Positions 26,372 to 34,329 of a DNA stretch of 64,000 nt are shown here, piece after piece. The notes under the pieces are model-generated. The model was not told the origin of the DNA and did not search any database. It was given only the letters and a program-made list of their open reading frames with translations. Every line of letters starts with the position of its first letter. Within the stretch, counting starts at the first letter, position 1. Origin of the DNA: Rhodobacter sp. Its GTDB lineage: Bacteria > Pseudomonadota > Alphaproteobacteria > Rhodobacterales > Rhodobacteraceae. The translations under genes and the position numbers were made by a program. Where the stretch lies: assembly GCA_020637595.1 (NCBI GenBank), contig JACKKE010000006.1, positions 186,001-250,000 of the forward strand, given 5' to 3'.

Positions 26372-27687
26372 AGCGCCAACCTTTCACTCTGGGCCGAGAC
26401 GAATTGCCCGGCCAACCCGTTATCCTCGCGCCACTGCGCAAAGGCGTCCCAGCGCGGATCGGTCTGGCGCAGGGTTTGCGCGCTCAGCCGGCTGTCCTTG
26501 GCCAGATAGAAGCGGCCGCCGTGGTCGGCGGTGATCCGGTCGAGTTCCGGCATCAGCGACAGCGACCGGCGGTTGACCGGAAAGTCCAGCGCCAGGGTAT
26601 AGCCCTCCATCGGGAAGGACAGGCGACCCTGCTGGGGGCCGAACCGTTTGAGCACGGCCAGGAAACTGGCGGCGCCGGTGCGGGCGATCGCGCCGAGGAT
26701 CGCGCGCAGCCCCTCGCCGTGGCTCTCCAGCGGCACGACGCACTGGAACTGCATGAAACCGCGGCGGCCATAGATGCGGTTCCACTCATGCACGGTGTCG
26801 AGCGGGTAAAAGAACGGATCCCAGCCGGTCAGCGTGGTGGTCGGCTGACGCAGGCCCTTTTGCCAATAGGCCTCGTTGAACAGCCGCACGCTGAGCGGGT
26901 TCAGCGTCAGGCCGGGGAAGTCAAAGGGCACACGGGCGGCGCGCCGGTCGGGCGTGTCAAAGGGGCGGGCACGGCGGTCGGCGGGCAGCTCGCCCCGCCC
27001 GGCATGCTCGCCTTCCATGACGATCGACCGGCCCAGACGGTCGCCCGAGGCGATGCAGTCGATCCAGGCCATCGAATAGGTGGCGTCCATCGTCTGGGCA
27101 AAGGCGTCCAGCGCCTCGTCGAGGTTGCGGGCGGGGATCGTGGTCTGCCGGATCCAGCCGGATTCCACCGGCCTCAGCCGGATCGCCGCGCGCAGGATCA
27201 CCCCGGTCAGCCCCATACCGCCCAGCGTCCAGTGAAACAGGTCCGGGTTCTGCGTGGCCGAGCAGCGGTTGACCGCGCCGTCGGGCCCCATCACCTCGAT
27301 CCAGTCGACAAAGCCGCCGAAGCTGCCATCGACGTGGTGGTTCTTGCCGTGCACATCGGCGGCGATGGCGCCGCCGAGGCTGACGAACTTGGTGCCCGGG
27401 GTCACCGACAGGAACCATCCGCGTGGCAGAAAGGCGTCGATGATCTCGCCCAGGGTCACGCCGGCCTCGGCCACCAGCTGGCCTGTCGTGGCGTCAAAGG
27501 CAATCATCCGGTTCAGGTGCCGGGTGGAAATCGCGTGCCGGCCGATCGCGCTGTCGCCATAGGCGCGGCCCATGCCGCGGGCGATCGCCGGCCCCTCGGC
27601 CAGCAGCGCCGCCAGCGCGGCGGTGTCGCGCGGTGCGCTCAGGCGCCCCTCGGCGCGTGGGTATCGGCCCCAGCCGGACAGTTGCAT
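26368..27687 (-). CDS. dprE1: DprE1-like FAD-dependent oxidoreductase (decaprenylphospho-ribose 2-oxidase)
   Basis: 439 residues of the vanillyl-alcohol-oxidase flavoprotein family. FAD-domain motifs: ARGMGRAYGDSAIG (about residue 38), SLGGAIAADVHGKNHHVDGSFGG (about 104-126). The C-terminal GGRFYLAKDSRLSAQT aligns with the mycobacterial segment holding the substrate lysine (here Lys 397). At the position of the Cys that benzothiazinone drugs attack in mycobacterial DprE1 (…CVDFP…), this protein has Ala 366 (LALDFP), as I align it from memory. It oxidises C2 of polyprenyl-phosphoryl-ribose. Coupled by overlap to the GtrA gene before it and the DprE2-like gene after it. Confidence 0.88.
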   Translation of the reverse strand: MQLSGWGRYPRAEGRLSAPRDTAALAALLAEGPAIARGMGRAYGDSAIGRHAISTRHLNRMIAFDATTGQLVAEAGVTLGEIIDAFLPRGWFLSVTPGTKFVSLGGAIAADVHGKNHHVDGSFGGFVDWIEVMGPDGAVNRCSATQNPDLFHWTLGGMGLTGVILRAAIRLRPVESGWIRQTTIPARNLDEALDAFAQTMDATYSMAWIDCIASGDRLGRSIVMEGEHAGRGELPADRRARPFDTPDRRAARVPFDFPGLTLNPLSVRLFNEAYWQKGLRQPTTTLTGWDPFFYPLDTVHEWNRIYGRRGFMQFQCVVPLESHGEGLRAILGAIARTGAASFLAVLKRFGPQQGRLSFPMEGYTLALDFPVNRRSLSLMPELDRITADHGGRFYLAKDSRLSAQTLRQTDPRWDAFAQWREDNGLAGQFVSAQSERLAL

Positions 27688-28100
27688 CAGATCCTCCCCG
27701 GGGTGGCAAAGACAAAGCGGCGGTCGAGCTGGTATTTGACCAGATAGCCGACCGCAAGCCCCAGAACCGCGCCGATCTCGCGCGCGGTATGGGTCTGCCA
27801 GATCGTCCAGAAGGCGGTTTCGGTCGCCCAGAAGATCGCGGTCGTCACCAGCCCCATCGCCGTATAGAGGGAAAACTTGCGGCCATGCGCGCGCAGCCCG
27901 GTTTCGGGATCGGCAAAGATCCAGCGTTTGTCGAGCGCGTATTTCACCACCAGCCCCAGCCCGGTGCCGACGATCACCGCCAGCGCGAACTGCAGCGGCG
28001 ACTCGCCGGTCAGCAGGACCAGCCGCTGCGCGCCCAGATTGGCCAGCGTCGCCAGCACCGCGAATCCGGCGTAGCGCAGGACAAGCGCGGTGCGGGTCAT
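27687..28100 (-). CDS. GtrA family membrane protein
   Basis: 137 residues, four predicted membrane helices (first VLRYAGFAVLATLANLGAQ, last IGAVLGLAVGYLVKYQLDRRFVF). Both FVVKYxLDKRxxF-type motifs (KYALDKRWIF and KYQLDRRFVF) typical of GtrA are present. GtrA proteins are thought to flip or present polyprenyl-phosphate sugars; in mycobacteria a GtrA protein (Rv3789) lies beside dprE1/dprE2. Here it lies between the HAD-UbiA gene (four-base overlap) and the DprE1-like gene (one-base overlap), strongly suggesting a role with polyprenyl-phosphoryl-pentose. Confidence 0.9.
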   Translation of the reverse strand: MTRTALVLRYAGFAVLATLANLGAQRLVLLTGESPLQFALAVIVGTGLGLVVKYALDKRWIFADPETGLRAHGRKFSLYTAMGLVTTAIFWATETAFWTIWQTHTAREIGAVLGLAVGYLVKYQLDRRFVFATPGRI

Positions 28101-29536
28101 GGCAGGCTCGCGCCCAGGGCGATGGCCGCGAAGATGATCAGAAACGCTGCCCGGCTGATCGGGTCGCGCGCGGCGAACACCGTCGGGTCGTCATCCATCA
28201 GGCCGCGCTGCGCCATCAGGATCATCCGCGCGATCCAGTAGAGCAGCACGAGGCAAGCCCCCCACAGGATCGCCGGCGACGAATACTGCTGCAGCACCGT
28301 CGGCTGGTTGAAATAGAGCATCAACACCAGAACCGAGAGGAAACCGGCGGCGGTGGCCATCTGGGTGACCACCGGCAGGTCTCCGACGCGGTAACCGCGG
28401 CCAGCGGCGCTGTCGATGCCGCGCTGGCTCATGTCGACCAGCTCGGCCTGGCGCTTGACCGCCGCCAGCGAGAAGAACAGGAAGGCCGAGAAGGCCAGCA
28501 GCCAGACCGACAGCGGCAGGTCGGTGGCTGCCCCCCCGGCGGCGACGCGAAAGGTATAGAGGCTGCCGAGCGCGCAGATATCGAGGATCGGCTGCCGTTT
28601 GAGCCACAGCGAATAGGCGATGGTCAGGACATAATACCCCGCCAGAACCAACAGGAACAGCGGCGGCAGGGTCAGGGCGATCAGCAGCCCGGCCAGCAGC
28701 AGGCCCGGCACCATCATCATGCCCCGCAGCAGCGGCAGCTTGCCCGACGCCAGCGGGCGGTTGCGTTTGCGCGGGTGGGCGCGGTCCGAAGCGAGGTCGA
28801 GCAGGTCGTTCAGCAGATAGACGCTCGAGGCAACCAGGCTGAAGGCGAGAAACGCGAGAAGCCCGTGGATGAAGGCCTGCGCGGTGAAGTGGTGCGCGGC
28901 GATCATCGGCAGGAAGATCAGCACGTTCTTGAACCACTGGTGCGGGCGCATCGCCTTGATCGCGGCGGGCAGCATCGAGGTCGGCGGCGCCAGATGGGTG
29001 GCGTCGGGATGCAGCGTCGTGACCCGGGCGCGCAGGGCCGGCGGCACGCCAACCGTCACCGCGGTTGTGGCGCCTTCCCAGACCGGCAGGTCAGCGGTGC
29101 TGTCGCCGGCATAGACATACCCCCGGTCTCCGAAGCGTTCGCGCAGAAAGGCAGCCTTGGCCTGCCCCTTGAGGTTGGTGCGCCCGTTCGAGCCGTGCAC
29201 CTCGTCAAACAGGCCCAGATGCGCGGCGATGGCCTCGGCGAGGCTCTGATCGGCCGCGGTGACCAGCGCCACGCGCCCGCCCGCCTCGCGCCAGCTGCGG
29301 ATATGGTCCAGCATCTCGGGCGTGTAGGGCAGGGCGGCCGGGTCGGGGGCGCCTGTGAGCGCCAGCCGCGCCTTGAGCGCGGCGCGGCCGTGCGCCAGCC
29401 CGGCCAGCGCCCAGAGCGGGGTCTGCCAGTTTCGGGCAAAGGACAACCAGAAGCTTTCAAGCAGCATGTCCGACCGGATCAGCGTGCCGTCGAGATCGAC
29501 GACCAGGATCGGTTTGCGAACATCCGTATCGGGCAT
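28097..29536 (-). CDS. HAD phosphatase-UbiA prenyltransferase fusion (polyprenyl-phosphate phosphoribosyltransferase-like)
   Basis: 479 residues. Residues 1-200 are a HAD hydrolase: VVDLDGTLIRSD (motif I), VALVTAADQS (motif II), GYVYAGDSTADLPVW (motifs III/IV). Residues 205-479 are a UbiA-family membrane prenyltransferase with eight or so helices; MRPHQWFKNVLIFLP and SVYLLNDLLDLASDRAHPRKRNRPLASG match the decaprenyl-phosphate phosphoribosyltransferase subgroup, including the NDxxDxxxD aspartate motif. The expected product is polyprenyl-phosphoryl-5-phosphoribose, which the HAD part could dephosphorylate. The start is the ATG behind GGAAG; the upstream extension of 34 codons looks non-coding. 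First gene of the four-gene cassette. Confidence 0.9.
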   Translation of the reverse strand: MPDTDVRKPILVVDLDGTLIRSDMLLESFWLSFARNWQTPLWALAGLAHGRAALKARLALTGAPDPAALPYTPEMLDHIRSWREAGGRVALVTAADQSLAEAIAAHLGLFDEVHGSNGRTNLKGQAKAAFLRERFGDRGYVYAGDSTADLPVWEGATTAVTVGVPPALRARVTTLHPDATHLAPPTSMLPAAIKAMRPHQWFKNVLIFLPMIAAHHFTAQAFIHGLLAFLAFSLVASSVYLLNDLLDLASDRAHPRKRNRPLASGKLPLLRGMMMVPGLLLAGLLIALTLPPLFLLVLAGYYVLTIAYSLWLKRQPILDICALGSLYTFRVAAGGAATDLPLSVWLLAFSAFLFFSLAAVKRQAELVDMSQRGIDSAAGRGYRVGDLPVVTQMATAAGFLSVLVLMLYFNQPTVLQQYSSPAILWGACLVLLYWIARMILMAQRGLMDDDPTVFAARDPISRAAFLIIFAAIALGASLP

Positions 29537-29911
29537 GTGGTCTTCCTGTTCCTTCCTGCCAGCATTATGGCCGGCGCACGCTGGCATCGGGACACGGCGA
29601 AGGCAAGGCCGAAAGGCGGCAAAGCCGGGGCGCGGCACCGGGCCGCAGAGCGATTGACAGAAGGGGGCCGCAGCGCGATCGATTCAGGGTTTGGTTCGAT
29701 TCCGCAGGGGCCGCGATTTCCGCCAGCCCGGCCTTGTTGACCCGTTGCACCGGGGGGGGAAGGCTGGACCTGGGGCAGTGGCCGGGGGGCATGGACGAGA
29801 CAGACCGACGACGACGAGACCCCGGTGCTTCGCGCCGACGGTAACCCGTTTGCGTGGGGGGCCGTGGACGGCTGGTGAGCCGTCCACGGGGATCGTTGCA
29901 CTGCTGAACGG
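29537..29911. other. Intergenic region upstream of the HAD-UbiA cassette
   Basis: 375 bases with no credible gene on either strand. It contains the presumed promoter of the leftward cassette (CATAAT on the minus strand near 29569-29574 is a weak -10 candidate) and, at 29862-29889, a perfect 12-base-pair hairpin (CCGTGGACGGCT, loop GGTG) just after the stop of the upstream sulfotransferase-like gene. The hairpin could end that transcript, although no T run follows. Confidence 0.5.
29862..29889 (-). terminator. Hairpin after sulfotransferase-like gene, possible terminator
   Basis: Perfect 12-base-pair stem, CCGTGGACGGCT against AGCCGTCCACGG, loop GGTG, 22 bases past the stop codon of the minus-strand gene. 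It lacks a T run on either strand. Confidence 0.45.
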
Positions 29912-31144
29912 TCAGTCCTCGGCAGTTTCTGCGGCGGCGGTGGCACCACCGCGCTTGCCTTTGCCTTTCCCGGCGCCCTTGCCCTTGCCCTGACCTTTGC
30001 CAGCGGCTTTTCCGGCGGCGCGGCCCTGACCCGGGCCCTTGCCGGCGCCCTTTCCGGCACCCTTGGCGCGGCCCGCGCCGGCACCTTTCTTCTTGCCACC
30101 GCGCGCGGGGTTCTCGCCGCCCTCAGTCGTCATCGCACCCTGGGCGCCCTCGGCCGCCGCCTTGTTGCGCCGCCGCGCAGGTTTGCCGGGCAGGCTGTGC
30201 GCCTGCGGCACCACCGTGCGCAGCAGCGTCATCACCTCCTGCGAGGTCCAGACCGGGGTGTCGATCTCGGGATAGGCGGAATAGTCGTCCGAGAAACCGA
30301 ACGGCTGCCCGTCATGGCTGAAGGTCTCGGCCAGCCGCGCGTTCGACTCGGCGAAATACTCGACAAAGCGGCGCGCCTCGTCCTGGGTCGGCAGGATCTT
30401 GCGGCTGTCGTCGGGAAACCGCTCGGCGACGTTCTGCAGGATCGGGCGCACCGTGTCATGCGGCAGGCCGAGCGCATCGAAGGCCAGACCGGCGAGGAGT
30501 TCGGCCGCGCCCAAGGGGGCGTTGCGGTCTTTTTCCGGCTGGCCCAACGGCAGGTTCATGCGGGTGGCGAAGTCCTGCACCACATCCTGACCGATCAGCG
30601 ACTCGCGCTCGTAGGGGACAAGGGTGATCGCCTCGGTGCCAAAGGCACCGCCCCAGAGCTGGGTGATCTTGGCGTCGTAGTCGAGGAACAGCCGGTGAAA
30701 CGGTTCGGGTTCGGGCAGCGTCAGGAAATCGCTGCCATAGAAATCGCGCGCCACGCGCCCCAGCACGATCTGCTTGCGATGCGACAGCACCAGAAGATCC
30801 TGGCGGCGCAGATAGGCAAAGATCTGCACCGTGTCGAAGCGGTCCGAGATCATCCGCGCCAGATGCGCGACCTCGGCCGGGTCGTGCAGCCAGAACAACA
30901 TTTCGTTCGAACAGACCACCGTTTCCGCGTCCGGCCGCAACAGCTGTTCGGCAACCTGCGGGCGCAGCGTGGCCTGAAAGGCCGCCTGCCGGCCGGTGGT
31001 GTTGACCAGCCCCTGATTGTCGACATGGCGGTCGGCCACCTTGATGCCGTGCGCGGCCAGCGACTTGCTGCTCTTGCGCAGGGCGGTTTGCAGCGAGGTT
31101 GTGCCGGTCTTGTGGGAACCGATATGCAGGATAAGATGCGCCAA
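29912..31144 (-). CDS. Sulfotransferase-like protein with Lys/Gly/Ala-rich C-terminal tail
   Basis: 410 residues from a TTG start preceded by AGAGGG. LILHIGSHKTGTTSLQTAL at the N-terminus is the PAPS-loop form common in bacterial sulfotransferases, and IFAYLRRQDLLVLSHR (about residue 114) fits the second PAPS segment. Residues 321-410 are quite different: a basic low-complexity tail (KPARRRNK, then many GKG and KGAGKG units, about 15 lysines) ending in an acidic tip (ETAED). Such tails resemble histone H1-like or nucleic-acid-binding extensions. The upstream open frame runs back through the tRNA gene and was rejected. Acceptor unknown. Confidence 0.8.
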   Translation of the reverse strand: MAHLILHIGSHKTGTTSLQTALRKSSKSLAAHGIKVADRHVDNQGLVNTTGRQAAFQATLRPQVAEQLLRPDAETVVCSNEMLFWLHDPAEVAHLARMISDRFDTVQIFAYLRRQDLLVLSHRKQIVLGRVARDFYGSDFLTLPEPEPFHRLFLDYDAKITQLWGGAFGTEAITLVPYERESLIGQDVVQDFATRMNLPLGQPEKDRNAPLGAAELLAGLAFDALGLPHDTVRPILQNVAERFPDDSRKILPTQDEARRFVEYFAESNARLAETFSHDGQPFGFSDDYSAYPEIDTPVWTSQEVMTLLRTVVPQAHSLPGKPARRRNKAAAEGAQGAMTTEGGENPARGGKKKGAGAGRAKGAGKGAGKGPGQGRAAGKAAGKGQGKGKGAGKGKGKRGGATAAAETAED

Positions 31145-31200
31145 GGTCTGACCCTCTAAGGCTGGGAGCGGGCCGGCAAAGCAGGACGCCCGCAGGACAA

Positions 31201-31276
31201 TGGTGCCGGTGGAGGGACTCGAACCCCCGACCTTCGCTTTACAAGAGCGTTGCTCTACCAACTGAGCTACACCGGC
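31201..31276 (-). tRNA. tRNA-Thr (anticodon UGU)
   Basis: A 76-base cloverleaf read leftwards, CCA encoded at 31201-31203. Acceptor stem GCCGGTG pairs with CACCGGC; D arm GCTC/GAGC; anticodon loop CTTGTAA with anticodon TGT at 31241-31243; T arm GGGGG-TTCGAGT-CCCTC. The anticodon stem has one A-A mismatch at its outer end. The UGU anticodon reads ACA and other ACN threonine codons. Confidence 0.97.
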
Positions 31277-31385
31277 GCCCGGTCCTGATAGCCGAGGAAC
31301 CGGCGGTGCTCAAGCGTCAAGCCGTGACAGCCCGACCGCCGAGCGGGGCTTGTCGCGCGATGAGTCGCAAGCTAAGCCGTGGGTT

Positions 31386-32261
31386 ATGGAAATTGCATTT
31401 CATCTGGGCGTTCACCTGACCGATCAGGACCAGCTGATCCGCTGCCTGATGCGAAACCGCGCGGTGCTGGGGCAGCAGGGAATCGCGGTGCCCGGCGCCA
31501 GCAGCTATCGCGCGCAGCTGCGCCAGCTGGGCCAGGAGATGGAGGGCCGCCCCACCGATGCGACCACCCAGGAGGCGCTGCTCGACGGGCTGATCGAGGC
31601 CGACGACGTGCAGCGGGTGGTGTTTTCCTCCGAAGGGCTGCTGGCGCAGCACCGCTGGGCGATCAACAACAACCGCTTCTATCCGCGGGCCGCCGACCGG
31701 GTGCGACAGCTGGCGCATCTCTTTCCGGCGGCCGATGTTCGGGTCTATCTGGCGATCCGCGATCCGGCCAGTTTCTTGCCGGCCCTGGTTGCCGACAAAC
31801 GGTCGGGCGGGCTGGACCAGGCGTTGAAGGGCAGCGATCCGATGGGGCTGCGCTGGTCCGAGATGATCGCCCGGATCCGGGCCGAGGCGCCGCATGTGCC
31901 GCTGACGATCTGGCGAGACGAGGACACGGCGCTTTTGTGGCCCGAGATCCTGCGCACGGTGTCGGGCCATTCCCCGGACATCGAACTGACCGGCTGGTTC
32001 GCCTGGTATTGGGATCTGATGTCGCCGCAATCGCACGAGGCGCTGCGGCGCTGGTTCCAGACCAATCCGTCGCCTGACGACCTGCACCGGCGCAAGGTGC
32101 TCAGCGCGATGCTGGACAAGTTCGCGCTGCCGGAAAAGATCGACACCGACGCCGCGCTGCCGGGCTGGGACGAGGCCTATACCGACGTCCTGAGCGAACT
32201 CTACGATCAGGACGTCGATCTGATCGCCGCGATGGAGGGCGTGACCCTGCTGGAGCCCTGA
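31386..32261 (+). CDS. Sulfotransferase-like protein lacking the PAPS loop, function unknown
   Basis: 291 residues. The opening MEIAFHLGVHLTDQDQLIRCLMRNRAVLGQQGIAVPG follows the spacing of bacterial sulfotransferases (HIGxHKTGTTSLQ...L...GI.YPG), but the glycine/threonine loop that binds PAPS is replaced by GVHLTDQDQ. Later segments (RVVFSSEGLL, VRVYLAIRDPASFLPAL) also track the sulfotransferase fold. It is therefore either a non-catalytic relative or uses another donor. It is divergent from the sulfotransferase-like gene on the other side of the tRNA. The ATG at 31386 was chosen because similarity starts there. Confidence 0.65.
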   Translation: MEIAFHLGVHLTDQDQLIRCLMRNRAVLGQQGIAVPGASSYRAQLRQLGQEMEGRPTDATTQEALLDGLIEADDVQRVVFSSEGLLAQHRWAINNNRFYPRAADRVRQLAHLFPAADVRVYLAIRDPASFLPALVADKRSGGLDQALKGSDPMGLRWSEMIARIRAEAPHVPLTIWRDEDTALLWPEILRTVSGHSPDIELTGWFAWYWDLMSPQSHEALRRWFQTNPSPDDLHRRKVLSAMLDKFALPEKIDTDAALPGWDEAYTDVLSELYDQDVDLIAAMEGVTLLEP

Positions 32262-32276
32262 AGGGGGCTCCGGGTG

Positions 32277-32528
32277 TCACTCCATGCCAAGCGCGGCCTT
32301 GTAAAGGTCCAGAATCGCCTCTTCTTCGGCGATGTCGTCGGGCTTGCGCTTGCGCAGGGCGATGATCTTGCGCAGCACCTTGACGTCATAGCCACGCCCC
32401 TTGGCCTCGGCCATCACTTCCTTCTGCTGGTCGGTGATGTCTTTCTTTTCCGCCTCGAGATGCTCGTAGCGTTCAACGAACTGGCGCAGTTCATCGGCGG
32501 TGACGTCATAGCTGGAGTCGGTGCTCAT
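32277..32528 (-). CDS. gapR: GapR family DNA-binding protein (DUF2312)
   Basis: 83 residues: ADELRQFVERYEHLEAEKKDITDQ, EVMAEAKGRGYDVKVLRKIIALRKRKPDD, EEEAILDLYKAAL. This matches the GapR/DUF2312 family closely along its whole length. GapR of Caulobacter is a nucleoid-associated protein that forms dimers of dimers encircling overtwisted, AT-rich DNA ahead of replication and transcription, stimulating gyrase and topoisomerase IV. It is convergent with the preceding gene (15-base gap). Confidence 0.93.
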   Translation of the reverse strand: MSTDSSYDVTADELRQFVERYEHLEAEKKDITDQQKEVMAEAKGRGYDVKVLRKIIALRKRKPDDIAEEEAILDLYKAALGME

Positions 32529-32704
32529 CGGGGCCTCTTGTTAATGGTTTGCCTGTTCTGTATGCGACCGGACCGGCCGCCTGCGCGATACCTAGCCGTG
32601 GCGCGGCATCGGCGCAAGCCGGGGCCCCGATCGGGGGGCGGACTTGTTTGATCGGCGTGGTTGCGTTAAATTTGTTAACACAAGAATAACGACATGAGGC
32701 GCGG

Positions 32705-32929
32705 ATGACGGGTTTCGAATTGCTGGTTTGGGTCGGCGCCTTTGTCACGCTGACGGGAGTGGCCGGGCTTGTGGTCACGGGGTTTTATGCGTGGAAGCTG
32801 CGGCAGACCGAAATGGACGATGCGACGATGCGGCAAGCGTTGCAGCGGGGGGTTGCGCGCAACACGGCGTCGCTGTTCGTGTCGGTCCTCGGGTTGATGC
32901 TGGTGATCATGGGGCTGGCCCTGCGCTGA
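32705..32929 (+). CDS. Small two-helix membrane protein, unknown
   Basis: 74 residues with two hydrophobic helices: LLVWVGAFVTLTGVAGLVVTGFYAW (about 5-29) and ASLFVSVLGLMLVIMGLAL (about 55-73), joined by a charged loop (KLRQTEMDDATMRQALQRG). GAGG lies seven bases before the ATG. An inverted repeat GTTAA-ATTTG-TTAAC (32665-32679) lies in its short AT-rich leader. It ends just before a strong hairpin. No family recognised with certainty. Confidence 0.7.
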   Translation: MTGFELLVWVGAFVTLTGVAGLVVTGFYAWKLRQTEMDDATMRQALQRGVARNTASLFVSVLGLMLVIMGLALR

Positions 32930-32957
32930 GCGCGCCGGACCGGATGCGGGATGCGAA

Positions 32958-32980
32958 ACAGGGGGCCGATGGCCCCCTGT
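32958..32980. terminator. Bidirectional terminator between small membrane protein gene and ppk2
   Basis: ACAGGGGGCC (32958-32967) and GGCCCCCTGT (32971-32980) form a perfect ten-pair stem with loop GAT. On the minus strand the stem is followed by TTTCG. The two flanking genes converge on it. Confidence 0.75.
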
Positions 32981-33010
32981 ATGCATTCGCGCGATGACTA
33001 TGCGGCGGTG

Positions 33011-34069
33011 TCAGCCCCAAGTCGCGTGATCGCCGTGTTTCATCAGATGCCGCGCATGGCCGACGATCAGCGGGTCGGGCTCGCCCACCACCTCGGGATC
33101 CTTGCCGGGATAATCGAGCGAGGCGAGGAAGAACCGCATCGCGTTGAGGCGCGCGCGCTTTTTGTCCTTCGACTTGACGATGGTCCAGGGGGCGTCGGCG
33201 GTGTCGGTATAGAAGAACATCGCTTCCTTGGCAGCGGTGTATTCGTCCCACAGGCCGAGACTCGCCTTGTCGATCGGCGACAACTTCCACCGCTTGAGCG
33301 GATCGGTCTCGCGCGCGGCGAAGCGGCGGCGCTGTTCATCCGGGGTCACCGAGAACCAGAACTTGTAGAGGTGAATCCCCGAGCGCACCAGCATTTGCTC
33401 GAAATCCGGTGCCTGACGCATGAACTCCAGATACTCCTCGGGGCTGCAGAACCCCATCACGCGCTCGACCCCGGCGCGGTTATACCAGCTGCGATCATAG
33501 AAGACCATTTCGCCCGACGTCGGCAGGTGTTGGATGTATCGCTGGAAATACCACTCGCCGCGTTCCTTCTCTGATGGCTTGTTCAGGGCGACAACGCGGG
33601 CATAGCGCGGGTTCAGGTGTTCCATGAACCGCTTGATCGTGCCGCCCTTGCCGGCGGCGTCGCGGCCTTCGAACAGCATGACGAATTTCTGCCCGGTCTC
33701 GATCGCCCACAGCTGAACCTTGAGCAACTCGGCCTGCAGACGCGCCTTTTCCTGCTCATAGACCTTGCGGGCGAGCGGGTGGGCATAGGGGTAGTGGTCA
33801 CTCTCGAAGGCCTGTTGCTTCTGGTCTGTGGTCATCACGACAGAGGCAGGTTCGGTCACGGGTTCGGTCAGGGGTTCGGTGGGTGTCTTGATGGGATTCT
33901 TGCTGCGCGAGCGCGGCGCCTTGGCCTTGGCGGAGGCTTTGGCCACAGCCTTGGCCGGCTTTTCAGCGATCTCGGTCGGAGCAGATTCAACGGTCCCCGC
34001 CGCCTCACTCGCAGCGGGCGTCGGGGTTGCGGCGGTCGCGGCTTCGAGGGCGGCAGTCTGGTCTTCCAT
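33011..34069 (-). CDS. ppk2: Polyphosphate kinase 2
   Basis: 352 residues. The first 90 or so are low-complexity, Ala/Lys/Pro/Thr-rich (AKAVAKASAKAKAP, EPLTEPVTEPA). The catalytic PPK2 domain follows: FVMLFEGRDAAGKGGTIKRF (Walker A), RGEWYFQRYIQHLPTSGEMVFYDRSWYNRAGVERVMGF (lid and Walker B), and VTPDEQRRRFAARETDPLKRWKLSPID. It is the single-domain class I form, which transfers phosphate from polyphosphate to nucleoside diphosphates (or the reverse). The extended N-terminus is variable in the family. A downstream ATG (MTTDQKQQAF) would give a protein of normal length. Confidence 0.93.
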   Translation of the reverse strand: MEDQTAALEAATAATPTPAASEAAGTVESAPTEIAEKPAKAVAKASAKAKAPRSRSKNPIKTPTEPLTEPVTEPASVVMTTDQKQQAFESDHYPYAHPLARKVYEQEKARLQAELLKVQLWAIETGQKFVMLFEGRDAAGKGGTIKRFMEHLNPRYARVVALNKPSEKERGEWYFQRYIQHLPTSGEMVFYDRSWYNRAGVERVMGFCSPEEYLEFMRQAPDFEQMLVRSGIHLYKFWFSVTPDEQRRRFAARETDPLKRWKLSPIDKASLGLWDEYTAAKEAMFFYTDTADAPWTIVKSKDKKRARLNAMRFFLASLDYPGKDPEVVGEPDPLIVGHARHLMKHGDHATWG

Positions 34070-34329
34070 GCGGGGTCACTCCGTTACAAAAATCTCGCAC
34101 ATCATTTACAGGAATTGTCTTTCGGACGCCTTGATCTGCCTCAACCGAGGCCTGAAACGGGTTCTAATTCCCGGCAAAGACGCGCAAATCCGCGAGGCTG
34201 TCGTGTGACCATCCGCCTCATCGTCAGCGTCTACACCTTCTTGTGAAATATTCTTGCGCACTGTATTGAGCCTTTTGCACGAAAACATCGGGCGGCGCCT
34301 CGCCCGGCCCTTGCAACGGAGGACCAAGC

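Noticed and set aside
31145..31261. Extension of the sulfotransferase-like gene to 31261
   Set aside because: It would translate part of the tRNA-Thr gene; the TTG at 31144 with AGAGGG begins the conserved domain.
34070..34329. A small gene in the 260 bases between ppk2 and pntA
   Set aside because: Short frames there have no ribosome binding site or family; the region reads as an AT-richer promoter area.
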